Positions 55,309-64,000 are shown, numbered from the stretch's first letter. The stretch: DNA of 64,000 bases from Flagellimonas amoyensis (GCF_003058265.1 NZ_QBUK01000010.1:62001-126000), one strand, 5' to 3'. Notes: generated from the letters alone by a model not told the origin. Numbers and translations: made by a program.

Positions 55309-55434
55309 GTTTTCCTTTTTTTTCGGTTATACTATTGTTGATGAACCTAAACTTACAACAATTATCACTATCGATTTTGGTCGAAACGCCACGGCCAGGA
55401 TTACAATTTTGGCCACCCTAACCAGGATTTAACA

Positions 55435-55454
55435 TTCAGACCGGCGGGTCGGTT
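55435..55454. promoter_or_regulatory. TetR-type operator candidate 3
   Basis: TTCAGACCGGCGGGTCGGTT, 126 bp upstream of the AhpD-like gene. It shares C-GACY-N4-GGTCGGT with the other three sites. Confidence 0.5.
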
Positions 55455-55537
55455 TTGAAAATGAGGAAGTTAGGACAATGTAGATGAGGGGAAGAAATTT
55501 TCGACAACAGTGCCAAAAAGCGACCGCAAAGCCAAAA

Positions 55538-55557
55538 AACAGACTAGCTGGTCGGTA
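55538..55557. promoter_or_regulatory. TetR-type operator candidate 4
   Basis: AACAGACTAGCTGGTCGGTA, 229 bp upstream of the AhpD-like gene and next to the fasciclin terminator. Same pattern and orientation as candidate 3. Confidence 0.5.
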
Positions 55558-55571
55558 AATCGATTCAGAAA

Positions 55572-55603
55572 AAAGGAAAAGGATGGTAAATGCCATCCTT
55601 TCC
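55572..55603 (-). terminator. Terminator of the fasciclin gene
   Basis: Arms AAGGATGG (55579-55586) and CCATCCTT (55593-55600). Read on the minus strand the stem is followed by CCTTTTTTC, as expected for the gene ending at 55627. Confidence 0.75.
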
Positions 55604-55626
55604 ACTCTAACCAAAAACCAAAAAAA

Positions 55627-56187
55627 CTACTTTGCAGAAGGTAGCACAACGGTATCGATCACATGGATCACTCCATTGGATTGGTTCACATCGGCAATGG
55701 TCACCGATGCAACATTTCCTGCACTATCCTTTATTTTAATGGAGTTGCCATCCATCATGGCGGTAAGGGTATCTCCGTTTACGGTGGTAAGTTTGGCCAT
55801 TCCCTTTCCTTTTTTGATCCATCGTTTCAACTCTTTGGAACCGTATTTCCCGGCCACTACGTGATAGGTGAGCACGCCTTGCAACATCGGCTTGTTCTCT
55901 GGTTCCAATAATGTTTCCACTGTTCCTTCAGGGAGTTTTGCAAACGCATCGTTGGTCGGGGCAAATACCGTGAAAGGTCCTTCGCCTTGCAGGGTTCCCA
56001 CCAAATCCGCAGCTTTTACTGCAGCGACCAAGGTGGTATGGTCTTTGGAGTTCACGGCATTGGAAACAATGTCCTTATTGGGGTACATTGGGGCTCCACC
56101 TACCATTTTGGTCTGTGATATTCCAGTTGCGGATATCATAAAGGCAAGGAACGCGGACACAAGGGTGAATGTCTTTAAAGATTTCAT
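55627..56187 (-). CDS. Fasciclin domain secreted protein
   Basis: 186 residues: signal peptide (about 1-24) and one fasciclin (FAS1) domain, with FTVFAPTNDAFAKLP (H1 region), LTYHVVAGKY and NGVIHVIDTVVLP (H2 region). FAS1 proteins mediate adhesion at the cell surface. It has no C-terminal type IX secretion signal and no lipobox. Single gene with its own terminator. Confidence 0.92.
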   Translation of the reverse strand: MKSLKTFTLVSAFLAFMISATGISQTKMVGGAPMYPNKDIVSNAVNSKDHTTLVAAVKAADLVGTLQGEGPFTVFAPTNDAFAKLPEGTVETLLEPENKPMLQGVLTYHVVAGKYGSKELKRWIKKGKGMAKLTTVNGDTLTAMMDGNSIKIKDSAGNVASVTIADVNQSNGVIHVIDTVVLPSAK

Positions 56188-56317
56188 ATGATTTACATTT
56201 TTAGTTTATATCTACACCTACGGAGTTATGGATGGGGGGGTTTGGAAAATCGTAAAGATTGATGGTTTTTTAATCCAAATACCGCATTGGGATAACCCTC
56301 TCTGAAATGCAAAAGGT

Positions 56318-56325
56318 TAACTTTG
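56318..56325 (+). promoter_or_regulatory. Bacteroidota -7 element of the patatin-like gene
   Basis: TAACTTTG, 26 nt before ATG 56352. It lies inside the longer open frame (ATG 56307), which argues for the later start. Confidence 0.5.
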
Positions 56326-56351
56326 TGGGTTATAAATTCCATAGACCAATA

Positions 56352-57128
56352 ATGCTAGAAGGCAAATCCATAGGTTTGGTCCTCTCCGGAGGTGGGGTGC
56401 GCGGCATGGCGCATATCGGGCTCATCAAGGCCATGAGGGAGCACGGCATAGAGGCTGGAATGGTAGCTGGCACCAGTATCGGGGCCCTAGTGGGGGCACT
56501 CTACGCCAACGGCAATTCTGCCGAGAGCATGCTCAACTTCTTTCGGGAGACCCCTTTGTTCCAGTATAGTTTTTTTGCCATCAACAAACCCGGATTTATT
56601 GATACGGAACGCTATATCAATATTTTCAAGGTCTTTTTCCCGGAAGACGATTTTGAGAAGTTGAAAAAGCCCTTGTTCGTAGTGGCCACAGATCTGTTGA
56701 GTGGATATGAGAAGGTCTTTCACGAAGGGGAATTGATCAGACCCTTATTGGCCTCGGCGGCATTGCCACCTGTTTTTAGCCCGGTGGACATTGGGGGCAT
56801 CCTCTATGCCGATGGGGGTATTATGAACAACTTTCCAAAGGAATATCTGGAGAATCGGATGGAGTTCATCATTGGGAGCAATGTGTCCATCACTGTGCCC
56901 TTGCAGAAGAAGGACCTGAAGAATTCTTTACAATTGGCAGGTAGGGTCACCAGTTTGATGATCCATGCATCGAACAAGGAAAAACTACACGAGTGCAACC
57001 TGTTCATTGAACCAGCGGAACTGGAAAAAATCGGGGTACTGGATAAAAAGGGAATCGAAAACGCCTATCGTATCGGCTATGAGCACGGAAGTAGGGCCAT
57101 AGAGAAACTTTTGTCAGAAGCTCCCTAG
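56352..57128 (+). CDS. Patatin-like phospholipase (RssA-type)
   Basis: 258 residues. The oxyanion motif GGGVRG is at 13-18, the nucleophile GTSIG with Ser42, and the catalytic Asp in DGG at 154-156, so the Ser-Asp dyad is complete. Cytoplasmic lipid acyl hydrolase with unknown substrate. An upstream ATG at 56307 would add 15 residues, but the promoter element lies there and relatives begin near IGLVLSGGG. Confidence 0.9.
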   Translation: MLEGKSIGLVLSGGGVRGMAHIGLIKAMREHGIEAGMVAGTSIGALVGALYANGNSAESMLNFFRETPLFQYSFFAINKPGFIDTERYINIFKVFFPEDDFEKLKKPLFVVATDLLSGYEKVFHEGELIRPLLASAALPPVFSPVDIGGILYADGGIMNNFPKEYLENRMEFIIGSNVSITVPLQKKDLKNSLQLAGRVTSLMIHASNKEKLHECNLFIEPAELEKIGVLDKKGIENAYRIGYEHGSRAIEKLLSEAP

Positions 57129-57285
57129 TCGCCATGTTCTGTTATTCAGTTATTGGGTTATTCCGTTGTTGAAGTTTGATTCCAGAATGCTATCAATAGT
57201 AAAGTGCAATCCTGAAAATTGGTAAAATTCGTATTAGAAGCGTGTATGTTTTTCTACTTGATGTTTGGACTTGATACTTTCAACA

Positions 57286-58332
57286 TCAGACATCGTCATA
57301 ATCCACCTTTAAGGTGGGGGTCAGCGGATGTGCCTGACAGGTCAAGATAAATCCTTCGGCAATCTCACCATCCGTCAATATCTGGTTTTTGGCCATTTCA
57401 GCCTTCCCTTCCTTGACCCTTGCGATACAACTGCTACAGACCCCGCCCTGACAAGAGTAGGGGGCGTCTATATCTTCCTTGAGCACGGCATCCAACACCC
57501 GGTGTTTCCTATCCATCACAAAGGAGAAGGTCTCGTCGTCCAAGACGACTTCCACCTTGGTCATGCCTTCCAGTTCTTCGGCCAGGGTATCTTCGCTGTC
57601 ATCGGCGGTGAAGAGTTCAAAATGGATCTTGTCCTCGGCAACGCCATTGCCTTTTAGGGTATCGGAGACCAAATGGATCATATCCTCAGGTCCGCAAAGG
57701 TAAAAGCCATCAAATTGGGTTTCCTTGAACTTGTTTTTCAGTACAAAATTGATGGTGGACTTCTCTATACGTCCAAATAGAGCATCGTCTTCGTGGGACC
57801 TGCTGTAGACATATTGAACAAAAAACCTATTGGTATATTTAATTTTAAGTTCCTGTATTTCTTTGAAATACATGGTTTCTTCGGGTGATTGGTTGCCAAA
57901 GACGAGCACAAACACACTTTCGGGGTCGCTCTCCAACACGGTCTGACCAATGCTCATGATGGGGGTTATCCCACTTCCTGCTGCAAAGGCTGCAATGTTT
58001 TTGGGGCCGTTAGGTTCAAAAAGGAACCTTCCATCGGGGAGCATCACTTCCAGGGTATCCCCGGCCTTCAATTTTTCATTGGCGAACACAGAGAATGTAC
58101 CACCTGGCATTTTTTTGATGCCCACGGTCAAGGTTTGCGAAGAAGGTGGGGAAGAAATGGAATAGGCCCTGCGCAGTTCCTGTCCGTCCATGGTATGTTT
58201 GATGGTGATGTATTGCCCGGCCTTGAAGGCATAGGCACTTTTCAGGTGTTCTGGAATTTCGAAAGTAAGGGCCACCGCGTTTGGGGTCAACCGATCCACC
58301 GAGGCCAATTTTAAAGCATGAAAATCGCTCAT
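57286..58332 (-). CDS. PaaE-like flavin/2Fe-2S NADPH oxidoreductase
   Basis: 348 residues: FAD-binding ferredoxin-reductase domain (RAYS at 55-58), NAD(P)-binding domain (GSGITPIMS and YLCGPEDMI) and a C-terminal plant-type 2Fe-2S ferredoxin domain with Cys294, Cys299, Cys302 and Cys332. This is the layout of PaaE, the reductase of phenylacetyl-CoA epoxidase, but no other paa gene is present, so it may serve another oxygenase or desaturase. Confidence 0.9.
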   Translation of the reverse strand: MSDFHALKLASVDRLTPNAVALTFEIPEHLKSAYAFKAGQYITIKHTMDGQELRRAYSISSPPSSQTLTVGIKKMPGGTFSVFANEKLKAGDTLEVMLPDGRFLFEPNGPKNIAAFAAGSGITPIMSIGQTVLESDPESVFVLVFGNQSPEETMYFKEIQELKIKYTNRFFVQYVYSRSHEDDALFGRIEKSTINFVLKNKFKETQFDGFYLCGPEDMIHLVSDTLKGNGVAEDKIHFELFTADDSEDTLAEELEGMTKVEVVLDDETFSFVMDRKHRVLDAVLKEDIDAPYSCQGGVCSSCIARVKEGKAEMAKNQILTDGEIAEGFILTCQAHPLTPTLKVDYDDV

Positions 58333-58349
58333 CTACACAAAATTTGGTG

Positions 58350-58357
58350 CAAAATTA
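58350..58357 (-). promoter_or_regulatory. Bacteroidota -7 element of the PaaE-like gene
   Basis: TAATTTTG on the minus strand, 17 nt before the start at 58332. Confidence 0.5.
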
Positions 58358-58451
58358 AGCATTCAACCTCTTTTTGACCTTAAATTTTAGAAAAAGGATG
58401 GGTTTTGTAACAAATCCAATAATTTAGATACTTACTTAAAAATGACTGACC

Positions 58452-59921
58452 ATGTTCAAACACTTTTTGGGTCTCCAATGGAAATCCTTTTACCGCTCGG
58501 CAAGTTTTAAGACCGAGATCTGGTTCAAGATTTTGATGGCCCTCGGAGCCCTTTATTTTATCGCTGTCTTTTTGGGATTGGGCTTTGGGGCCTATTTTAT
58601 GATCGACGAGGCCGGCTGGGGCAATCCGCTTCGGGTGGTGAACCGTTTTATGGTGTATTACCTCACCTTTGACCTTGTCTTTAGGTACATGCTCCAAAAA
58701 ATGCCGGTGACCAACATCAAACCCCTGCTTTACCTCCCCTTCAAGAAAAGCCAGGTTGTGAACTTCTCTTTGGGAAAAACGGTGGTATCGTTCTTCAACT
58801 GGTCCCATGCGTTCTTTTTTATCCCGTTCAGCGTGGTGTTGCTCACCAAGAACTATCCGTTTGCCCAGGTCGTGGGGTGGCATTTGGCAATGATGGCGAT
58901 CATTTATTGCAACAATTTCATCAACGTGATGGTTAACAACAAGGATGCAGTCTTTTACGTCTTTGCGGGATTGATGATATTGGCCGGTATTTCCCAATTC
59001 TATCAGTGGTTTGACATCACACTTTATGCACAGCCCATTTTTGATTATTTCTACGATATGCCATGGACGGCCATCATTCCCTGGGCCTTGCTGTTGGCCC
59101 TGTATTTTTTGGCCTTTGGCTATTTCAAAAAACACATGTACCTGGATGGGGGCCTTGCCAAAAAACATACCGAGGTCCGTACCGAAAACCTGGATTGGTT
59201 GAACCGATTCGGCAATCTGGGCACCTTTTTGAAGAACGACATCAAGCTCATCAAAAGGAACAAGCGGTCCAAGACGGCCGTACTCACCGGGTTCTTCTTT
59301 GTTTTTTACGGACTGCTCTTTTTCACAGGGGCCATTGAGGCCTATGACGGTCCTTTCTGGAAGATCTTCGCCGGCATTTTTGTCACGGGCGGGTTCCTGT
59401 TCAGCTTTGGCCAATATGTGCCCAGTTGGGACAGCAGCTATTACCCTTTGATGATGAGCCAGAACATCAAGTACAGGGAATACCTTTCGTCCAAATGGTA
59501 CCTGATCATCATTGCCACGGTCATTTCCACGATCCTGGCCACATTTTATGTGTATTTTGGATGGGAGGCCTATGCTGCGGTTTTGGTGGGGGCCATTTAC
59601 AATATCGGCATCAACAGTTATCTGGTGCTTTGGGGCGGGGCCTATGTGAAGACACCCATTGAGCTCACCTCCAACAAAAAGGCATTTGGGGACAAACAGG
59701 CCTTCAATGCCAAGACCCTCTTGCTGACCTTGCCCAAGCTTCTGCTCCCCATGGTCATCTATGCCATTGGCCATTTCCTGATTAGTCCCTTGGCGGGGTA
59801 TCTCTTTGTCGCCGCTTTTGGATTGATGGGCTTCGTGTTCAAGGAGCGTGCGTTCAAAATGATAGAGGGCATCTATAAAAAGGAGAAATACAAGACATTG
59901 TTGGCATACAAACAGAAATAA
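58452..59921 (+). CDS. DUF5687 family membrane protein (ABC-2-type permease)
   Basis: 489 residues with about ten to twelve membrane helices. The N-terminal FLGLQWKSFYRSASF and the LIKRNKRSKTAVLTGFFFV middle are characteristic of DUF5687, the permease half of a Bacteroidota ABC-2-like exporter. An ATP-binding subunit gene follows 22 bp later. Substrate unknown. Confidence 0.88.
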   Translation: MFKHFLGLQWKSFYRSASFKTEIWFKILMALGALYFIAVFLGLGFGAYFMIDEAGWGNPLRVVNRFMVYYLTFDLVFRYMLQKMPVTNIKPLLYLPFKKSQVVNFSLGKTVVSFFNWSHAFFFIPFSVVLLTKNYPFAQVVGWHLAMMAIIYCNNFINVMVNNKDAVFYVFAGLMILAGISQFYQWFDITLYAQPIFDYFYDMPWTAIIPWALLLALYFLAFGYFKKHMYLDGGLAKKHTEVRTENLDWLNRFGNLGTFLKNDIKLIKRNKRSKTAVLTGFFFVFYGLLFFTGAIEAYDGPFWKIFAGIFVTGGFLFSFGQYVPSWDSSYYPLMMSQNIKYREYLSSKWYLIIIATVISTILATFYVYFGWEAYAAVLVGAIYNIGINSYLVLWGGAYVKTPIELTSNKKAFGDKQAFNAKTLLLTLPKLLLPMVIYAIGHFLISPLAGYLFVAAFGLMGFVFKERAFKMIEGIYKKEKYKTLLAYKQK

Positions 59922-59943
59922 CCAATCACTATAAAGAAATCTC

Positions 59944-60639
59944 ATGATCACAGTACATAATTTGACAAAGTCATATAACTCGAACACCGTTTTGAACATT
60001 GATCACATGGAAATCCCAAAAGGGCAGAGCTTTGGCCTGGTAGGGAACAATGGGGCGGGGAAGACCACGTTGTTCAGTCTATTGCTGGATTTGATCCAGC
60101 CCAGTTCGGGACATATCATCAACAATGAGGTTCAGGTGGACCAGAGCGAGGAATGGAAACCGTTCACTTCCGCCTTTATTGACGAATCTTTCTTGATTGG
60201 CTACCTGACCCCTGAGGAATATTTTTACTTCATCGGGGAACTTCGCGGACGGAACAAGGCGGATGTGGATGCCCTGTTGGCCAATTATGGGGATTTTTTC
60301 CACGGCGAGATCTTGGGCCAAAAGAAATATTTGCGGGACCTTTCCAAAGGAAACCAGAAAAAAGTGGGCATTGTGGCCAGTTTTATAGGCAACCCCGAAG
60401 TGGTGATCCTGGACGAACCCTTTGCCAATCTAGATCCCACCACGCAGATCCGGTTAAAAGGGATCATCAAGGACCTAGCGGCCAAAGAGGGGGTAACGGT
60501 ACTCGTGTCCAGCCACGATTTGATCCATGTCACCGAGGTGTGCGAGCGCATCGTGGTGCTCAACAAGGGCGAGATCGTCAAGGACATCCACACCTCTACC
60601 GAGACCTTGAAGGAACTGGAAGCCTTCTTTGCGGGGTAA
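59944..60639 (+). CDS. ABC transporter ATP-binding protein
   Basis: 231 residues. Walker A GNNGAGKTT, an LSKGNQKK signature loop (in place of LSGGQ, normal for this branch), Walker B VVILDEPF and the H-loop SSHD are present. It powers the adjacent DUF5687 permease. Confidence 0.92.
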   Translation: MITVHNLTKSYNSNTVLNIDHMEIPKGQSFGLVGNNGAGKTTLFSLLLDLIQPSSGHIINNEVQVDQSEEWKPFTSAFIDESFLIGYLTPEEYFYFIGELRGRNKADVDALLANYGDFFHGEILGQKKYLRDLSKGNQKKVGIVASFIGNPEVVILDEPFANLDPTTQIRLKGIIKDLAAKEGVTVLVSSHDLIHVTEVCERIVVLNKGEIVKDIHTSTETLKELEAFFAG

Positions 60640-60732
60640 AACACAGTCGGGGAAATTCTTGTATTTTGTCGATGAGCCTTATAATAATCCCAACTTTTTT
60701 GAGTTAAGGTTATCACAAGACCATCGGTAATT

Positions 60733-63270
60733 TTGAATCTTCGTCACACACTTATCATTGCAACAGTTGCAGGGGGACTTATTTTTAGTGCCTGTTCCAC
60801 ACAAAAGGACAAGTTTGTCAACCGCAATTGGCATGCGCTGAACACCAAGTACAACACCTTGTACAATGGCAATATTGCTTTTGAAAAAGGTCGGGAGGAG
60901 CTCAACGCGAGTTACCGGGACGATTATTGGGAGATCCTTCCCGTGGAACGCCTGCAAGTCACCGATGAGATCAAACTGGATTCCGAGGACAACAACCCCA
61001 ACTTCATCATTGCGGAGGAAAAGGCCACCAAGGCCATCCAAAAGCACAGCATGGACATCAAGGATGAGGAGCGGAACCCTCAAACGGACGAAGCTTTCCT
61101 TCTTTTGGGCAAATCCCGCTATTTTGACCAGCGGTACATCCCGGCCCTGGAAGCCTTCAATTATGTTTTGAGAAAATATGCCGAGAGCGACAAGCTCAAC
61201 GAGGCCACCATTTGGCGCGAAAAGACCAACATGCGTCTGGACAATCCCGAAGTGGCCATCAAGAATTTGAAGCGACTTTTCAAGTATGAGGAACTGAATG
61301 ACCAGGAATATGCCGATGCCAATGCCGTGCTGGCCCAATGCTATATCAACCTGAACGCTCCGGACACGGCCATCCAAAAACTGAAAATATCACAGGCCTA
61401 TACCAAAAAGAACCCCGAAAAGGGGAGATACCTTTTCATCATTGGACAACTTTACGACCAATTGGGGTATCGGGACAGTGCCAACTATGCCTATGACAAG
61501 GTCATTGCCCTGAACAGGAAATCGCCAAGGGTCTATATGATCAATGCCCACCTCAAAAAAATACAGAACACGGAACTTACCGATGCCAATAGTGAGGAAT
61601 TGTTGGAATACCTGACCGATTTGGAAGCGAACAGGGAAAACCGACCCTTTTTGGACAAGATCTACCGGGAGGTGGCCCAATATCATTTGGCGAACGGTTC
61701 CGATAGCTTGGCCTTGGCCTATTACAACAAATCGTTGCGCGCCACACAGGGCGAGCGCAAACTGAATGCCCTGAACTATCAAAGTTTGGCGGACTATTAT
61801 TTTGATCAGGATGAGTACAAGGTTTCTGGGGCCTATTATGACAGTACCTTGACCAACTTGACCGAAAATACCAGACAACACCGTAACATCAAAAAGAAGC
61901 TGGACAACCTTGAGGACGTGATCAAGTATGAGGACATCGTACAGCATGCCGATAGCGTCATAACCCTCTATCAAATGCCCGAGGCCAAGCGAAAGACCTA
62001 TTTTGAGGAACACATTGCCGAGCTGAAAAGGAAAGAGGAAGAGGTGAACAAAAAACAACAGGAACGCACCGAGGCCGGTTTTGCCACGTTTGCCAAGAGC
62101 AAAGGAGGGAAGCAGAACCAAGGCAAGTTCTATTTTTACAACATCACCAGTTTGGGGTATGGCAAAAATGACTTCAAGACCCGTTGGGGCGAGCGCACCT
62201 TGGAAGATGACTGGCGATGGAGCAACAAATCCAAGACCTTGGTTTCCGAGGCTACGGGACAAGAGATCGTGGAGAACGGAAAACCCCAGAACTTGACCGA
62301 GGACCAAAAGTTCTCCGTGGAGTTTTACCTGTCCCAAATCCCGACCGACATCAAAGTGATCGACAGCTTGAAGACCGAGCGTAATTTTGCCAATTACCAA
62401 TTGGGATTGATCTACAAGGAAAAGTTCAGGGACAATCTGCTCGCAGCGGCCAAGTTGGAACGGGTATTGGCTTCAAATCCAGAGGAACGGTTGATTCTCC
62501 CATCCAAATACAACCTCTACAAAATCTATGAGGAATCAGGGAGTCCCTTGGCCCAGAACATGAAGCAGGACATCATCATCAACCATCCCGATACCCGCTA
62601 TGCCGAGATCCTACTGAACCCACAGGCCGTTTTGGAGGGCAATACCGATAGCCCCGATGCCCGCTATGCCGCTTTGTACAAACTATATGAGGACCAAGAG
62701 TTCCTTCAGGTGATCACCCAGTCCGAAATCTATATTGGACAATTCACGGGAGACCCCATCGTGCCCAAGTTCGAAATGCTAAAGGCCAATGCCATTGGTC
62801 GTCTCCAAGGTTTTGAGCCCTTCAAGGATGCCTTGAACTATGTGGCGCTCACTTATCCCAACAATCCCGAAGGAAAAAAGGCGGAACAAATGGTGGAAGA
62901 GCAATTGCCCAAACTGGAGACGAAGGAGTTTTCACCCGAAACCGGATCAAAGGGAACAGGCAACTGGAAAGTGGTGTTCCCCTTCAAGATTAAGGACAAT
63001 GAAAAGGCCCTGGCCCTGAAGAACCGTTTGGAGGAAGCGGTAAAGGAACTCAACTACAAAAATGTGGTTTCCAAGGACATCTATACGTTGGAGGATGAAT
63101 TTGTGGTGGTGCATGGATTTAGGTCGAAGGACTTTGCCCTGGGCTTTGCGGAACTCATAAAAAACAATAAGGACTACCGCATTAAAGATGAGAATTTCGT
63201 AGTTTTATCGGACAACTATAAAATTATACAGGTCCATAAGAACCTGGCATCATACAAAGCACAATTTTAA
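60733..63270 (+). CDS. porW: Type IX secretion system lipoprotein PorW/SprE
   Basis: 845 residues. The signal peptide ends in lipobox IFSAC (Cys21), and the mature start (KDKFVNRNWHALNTKYNTLYNGN) is typical of PorW/SprE. Several TPR units follow (about 100-400), then a charged linker and a C-terminal domain containing two repeats of an alpha/beta kind. PorW is needed for type IX secretion and gliding. The start is TTG at 60733, directly before the basic n-region; no ATG lies between the upstream in-frame stop and the signal peptide. Confidence 0.88.
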   Translation: MNLRHTLIIATVAGGLIFSACSTQKDKFVNRNWHALNTKYNTLYNGNIAFEKGREELNASYRDDYWEILPVERLQVTDEIKLDSEDNNPNFIIAEEKATKAIQKHSMDIKDEERNPQTDEAFLLLGKSRYFDQRYIPALEAFNYVLRKYAESDKLNEATIWREKTNMRLDNPEVAIKNLKRLFKYEELNDQEYADANAVLAQCYINLNAPDTAIQKLKISQAYTKKNPEKGRYLFIIGQLYDQLGYRDSANYAYDKVIALNRKSPRVYMINAHLKKIQNTELTDANSEELLEYLTDLEANRENRPFLDKIYREVAQYHLANGSDSLALAYYNKSLRATQGERKLNALNYQSLADYYFDQDEYKVSGAYYDSTLTNLTENTRQHRNIKKKLDNLEDVIKYEDIVQHADSVITLYQMPEAKRKTYFEEHIAELKRKEEEVNKKQQERTEAGFATFAKSKGGKQNQGKFYFYNITSLGYGKNDFKTRWGERTLEDDWRWSNKSKTLVSEATGQEIVENGKPQNLTEDQKFSVEFYLSQIPTDIKVIDSLKTERNFANYQLGLIYKEKFRDNLLAAAKLERVLASNPEERLILPSKYNLYKIYEESGSPLAQNMKQDIIINHPDTRYAEILLNPQAVLEGNTDSPDARYAALYKLYEDQEFLQVITQSEIYIGQFTGDPIVPKFEMLKANAIGRLQGFEPFKDALNYVALTYPNNPEGKKAEQMVEEQLPKLETKEFSPETGSKGTGNWKVVFPFKIKDNEKALALKNRLEEAVKELNYKNVVSKDIYTLEDEFVVVHGFRSKDFALGFAELIKNNKDYRIKDENFVVLSDNYKIIQVHKNLASYKAQF

Positions 63271-63291
63271 ACCCCAAAACCCAAGAACACA

Positions 63292-63720
63292 ATGTTTTCT
63301 GACAACAAAAAACCAAGGCCTATGACTGAATTTGGCGGACAGCCCAACCGAATTGAAAAGAACACAAAGATCAAAGGCGACATTACTTCCGAGGCCGATT
63401 TCCGAATCGATGGCAAACTCGAAGGCAATGTAAAGACCTCAGGAAAAGTGGTCATCGGCAAGGATGGCTACATCAATGGAAAAGTGGAATGCGTGAATGC
63501 CGATATCGAAGGCAAGTTCAACGGCGAACTTTTGGTAAAGGACCTGCTTTCCCTGAAATCATCGGCTATTATAGAGGGCACGGTGAGCGTGGCCAAATTG
63601 TCCGTGGAGCCAGGAGCGACCTTCAATGCTTCCTGTGTAATGGGCAAAGGGGCGCCGGTGACCACCGCAGCACCCAAACTGGAGACCGCAAAGAGCAATG
63701 AGCCAGCAAAAGTCTCCTAA
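63292..63720 (+). CDS. Bactofilin family cytoskeletal protein
   Basis: 142 residues. The central region (about 25-115) is the right-handed beta-helix of bactofilin (DUF583/PF04519), with repeated hydrophobic positions in IKGDITSEADFRIDGKLEGNV and similar turns, flanked by disordered ends. Bactofilins polymerise without nucleotide and scaffold wall or polar proteins. It overlaps the AtpZ-like gene by 23 bp. Confidence 0.92.
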   Translation: MFSDNKKPRPMTEFGGQPNRIEKNTKIKGDITSEADFRIDGKLEGNVKTSGKVVIGKDGYINGKVECVNADIEGKFNGELLVKDLLSLKSSAIIEGTVSVAKLSVEPGATFNASCVMGKGAPVTTAAPKLETAKSNEPAKVS

Positions 63721-63934
63721 GGACAAACTAAAGAACAACATCAACACAGCAGCCCGTTTGTCTGGTTCGGCCATTCAAATGGGCGTTGTCATTTATTTGG
63801 CCGTAAAGGGAGGGCAATGGCTGGATGCCCATTTCGGTACCGAAAAGGTGTTCTTGCCCATCTGTACCCTTCTTGGTGTTGGCATTTCCATATATTTTGT
63901 CGTTCAGCAATTGAAGAAAATCAACAACAATTGA
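63698..63934 (+). CDS. AtpZ/AtpI family protein
   Basis: 78 residues with two membrane helices (about 21-40 and 50-68) and a basic N-terminus, the layout of AtpZ/AtpI proteins that aid F0F1 ATP synthase assembly or carry Mg2+/Ca2+. In Bacteroidota it precedes the atpB-atpE-atpF genes, which would lie just beyond the window. It overlaps the bactofilin gene. Confidence 0.82.
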   Translation: MSQQKSPKDKLKNNINTAARLSGSAIQMGVVIYLAVKGGQWLDAHFGTEKVFLPICTLLGVGISIYFVVQQLKKINNN

Positions 63935-64000
63935 AAATCAAGTTCTTCCCCTCTGTTTTCCTAACGGTACTTTTTATTGGGATGGGACTGCTGCTTTGGG
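63931..64000 (+). CDS. Start of a small membrane protein (partial, cut by the window end)
   Basis: Opens with TTG in a TTGA overlap with the AtpZ-like stop and reads KIKFFPSVFLTVLFIGMGLLLW, a membrane helix. Probably the DUF6168-type protein usually found between atpZ and atpB in Flavobacteriaceae, but only 23 codons are visible. Confidence 0.5.
   Translation, partial: MKIKFFPSVFLTVLFIGMGLLLW

Larger units (their letters stand above)
55309..55571. other. Gene-free upstream region of the arsenosugar genes
   Basis: About 260 bp without a gene. It contains two TetR-type operator candidates (55435-55454, 55538-55557). No TAnnTTTG element is obvious on the minus strand. Confidence 0.5.

Overview
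This 64 kb window is chromosomal DNA of a marine-type member of the Flavobacteriaceae (Bacteroidota); the gene content and small-protein families suggest a Muricauda/Flagellimonas-like genus, but that is inference. Support for the phylum: many genes are preceded by the Bacteroidota promoter element TAnnTTTG (sometimes with TTG 17-23 bp upstream), Shine-Dalgarno sequences are weak, and there are flavobacterial families (DUF4175, DUF4837, DUF6427/DUF6341 beside purD, DUF5687, a HAEPLYID-type outer membrane protein) plus type IX secretion/gliding components (PorW-like, PorE-like). No rRNA, tRNA, CRISPR array, prophage or insertion sequence was found.

Layout. 1-1.2 kb: small stress/envelope operon (YtxH, holin-like, small protein). 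1.3-3.8 kb, minus strand: SPFH protein and gltX. 3.9-10.6 kb, plus strand: giant DUF4175 membrane/coiled-coil protein, ybeY, mnmG, a methyltransferase. mnmG is bracketed by two identical 16-bp perfect palindromes that match parS. 10.8-15.4 kb: OmpH/Skp-like lipoprotein, then a minus-strand block (HAEPLYID porin-like protein, secreted protein, bile-acid-symporter-like carrier, DoxX, DNA polymerase III delta'). 15.6-26.8 kb: pgk, LysM transglycosylase, DUF4837 lipoprotein, a 56-residue membrane protein, PorE-like OmpA protein, tatA, M23 peptidase, GH3 protein, DUF6909-like protein.

26.8-46.3 kb is a surface-polysaccharide (O-antigen or capsule) locus: a Wzz-like protein, dTDP-rhamnose genes rmlD-B-A-C, an MBOAT plus SGNH-like O-acylation pair, Wzx flippase, nitroreductase, polysaccharide pyruvyl transferase, a decayed membrane-protein gene, a Wzy-like polymerase, a lipoprotein, two glycosyltransferases, an O-antigen-ligase family protein, the initiating polyprenyl-phosphate sugar transferase and a UDP-glucuronate decarboxylase. 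From about 27.8 to about 44.7 kb the DNA is much more AT-rich than both flanks (line 33601-33660 has 15 G+C of 60; 49981-50040 has 29 of 60). The right composition boundary falls inside the sugar-transferase gene, so the locus looks like an exchanged cassette with recombination in the conserved initiating-transferase domain. The genes together can make a dTDP-rhamnose- and UDP-xylose-containing, acylated and perhaps pyruvylated repeat unit, flip it and polymerise it.

46.7-50.9 kb: purD, DUF6341, DUF6427, DUF4254, a GT9 glycosyltransferase. 50.9-56.2 kb: TetR regulator, lipoprotein, ArsR plus SRPBCC pair, and on the minus strand arsenosugar genes (ArsS and its AhpD-like companion) and a fasciclin protein. 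Four related TetR-type operator sequences lie upstream of tetR and upstream of the arsenosugar pair. 56.3-64 kb: patatin-like lipase, PaaE-like reductase, DUF5687-ABC exporter, PorW, bactofilin, an AtpZ/AtpI-like protein and the start of a further small membrane protein, probably leading into the ATP synthase operon.
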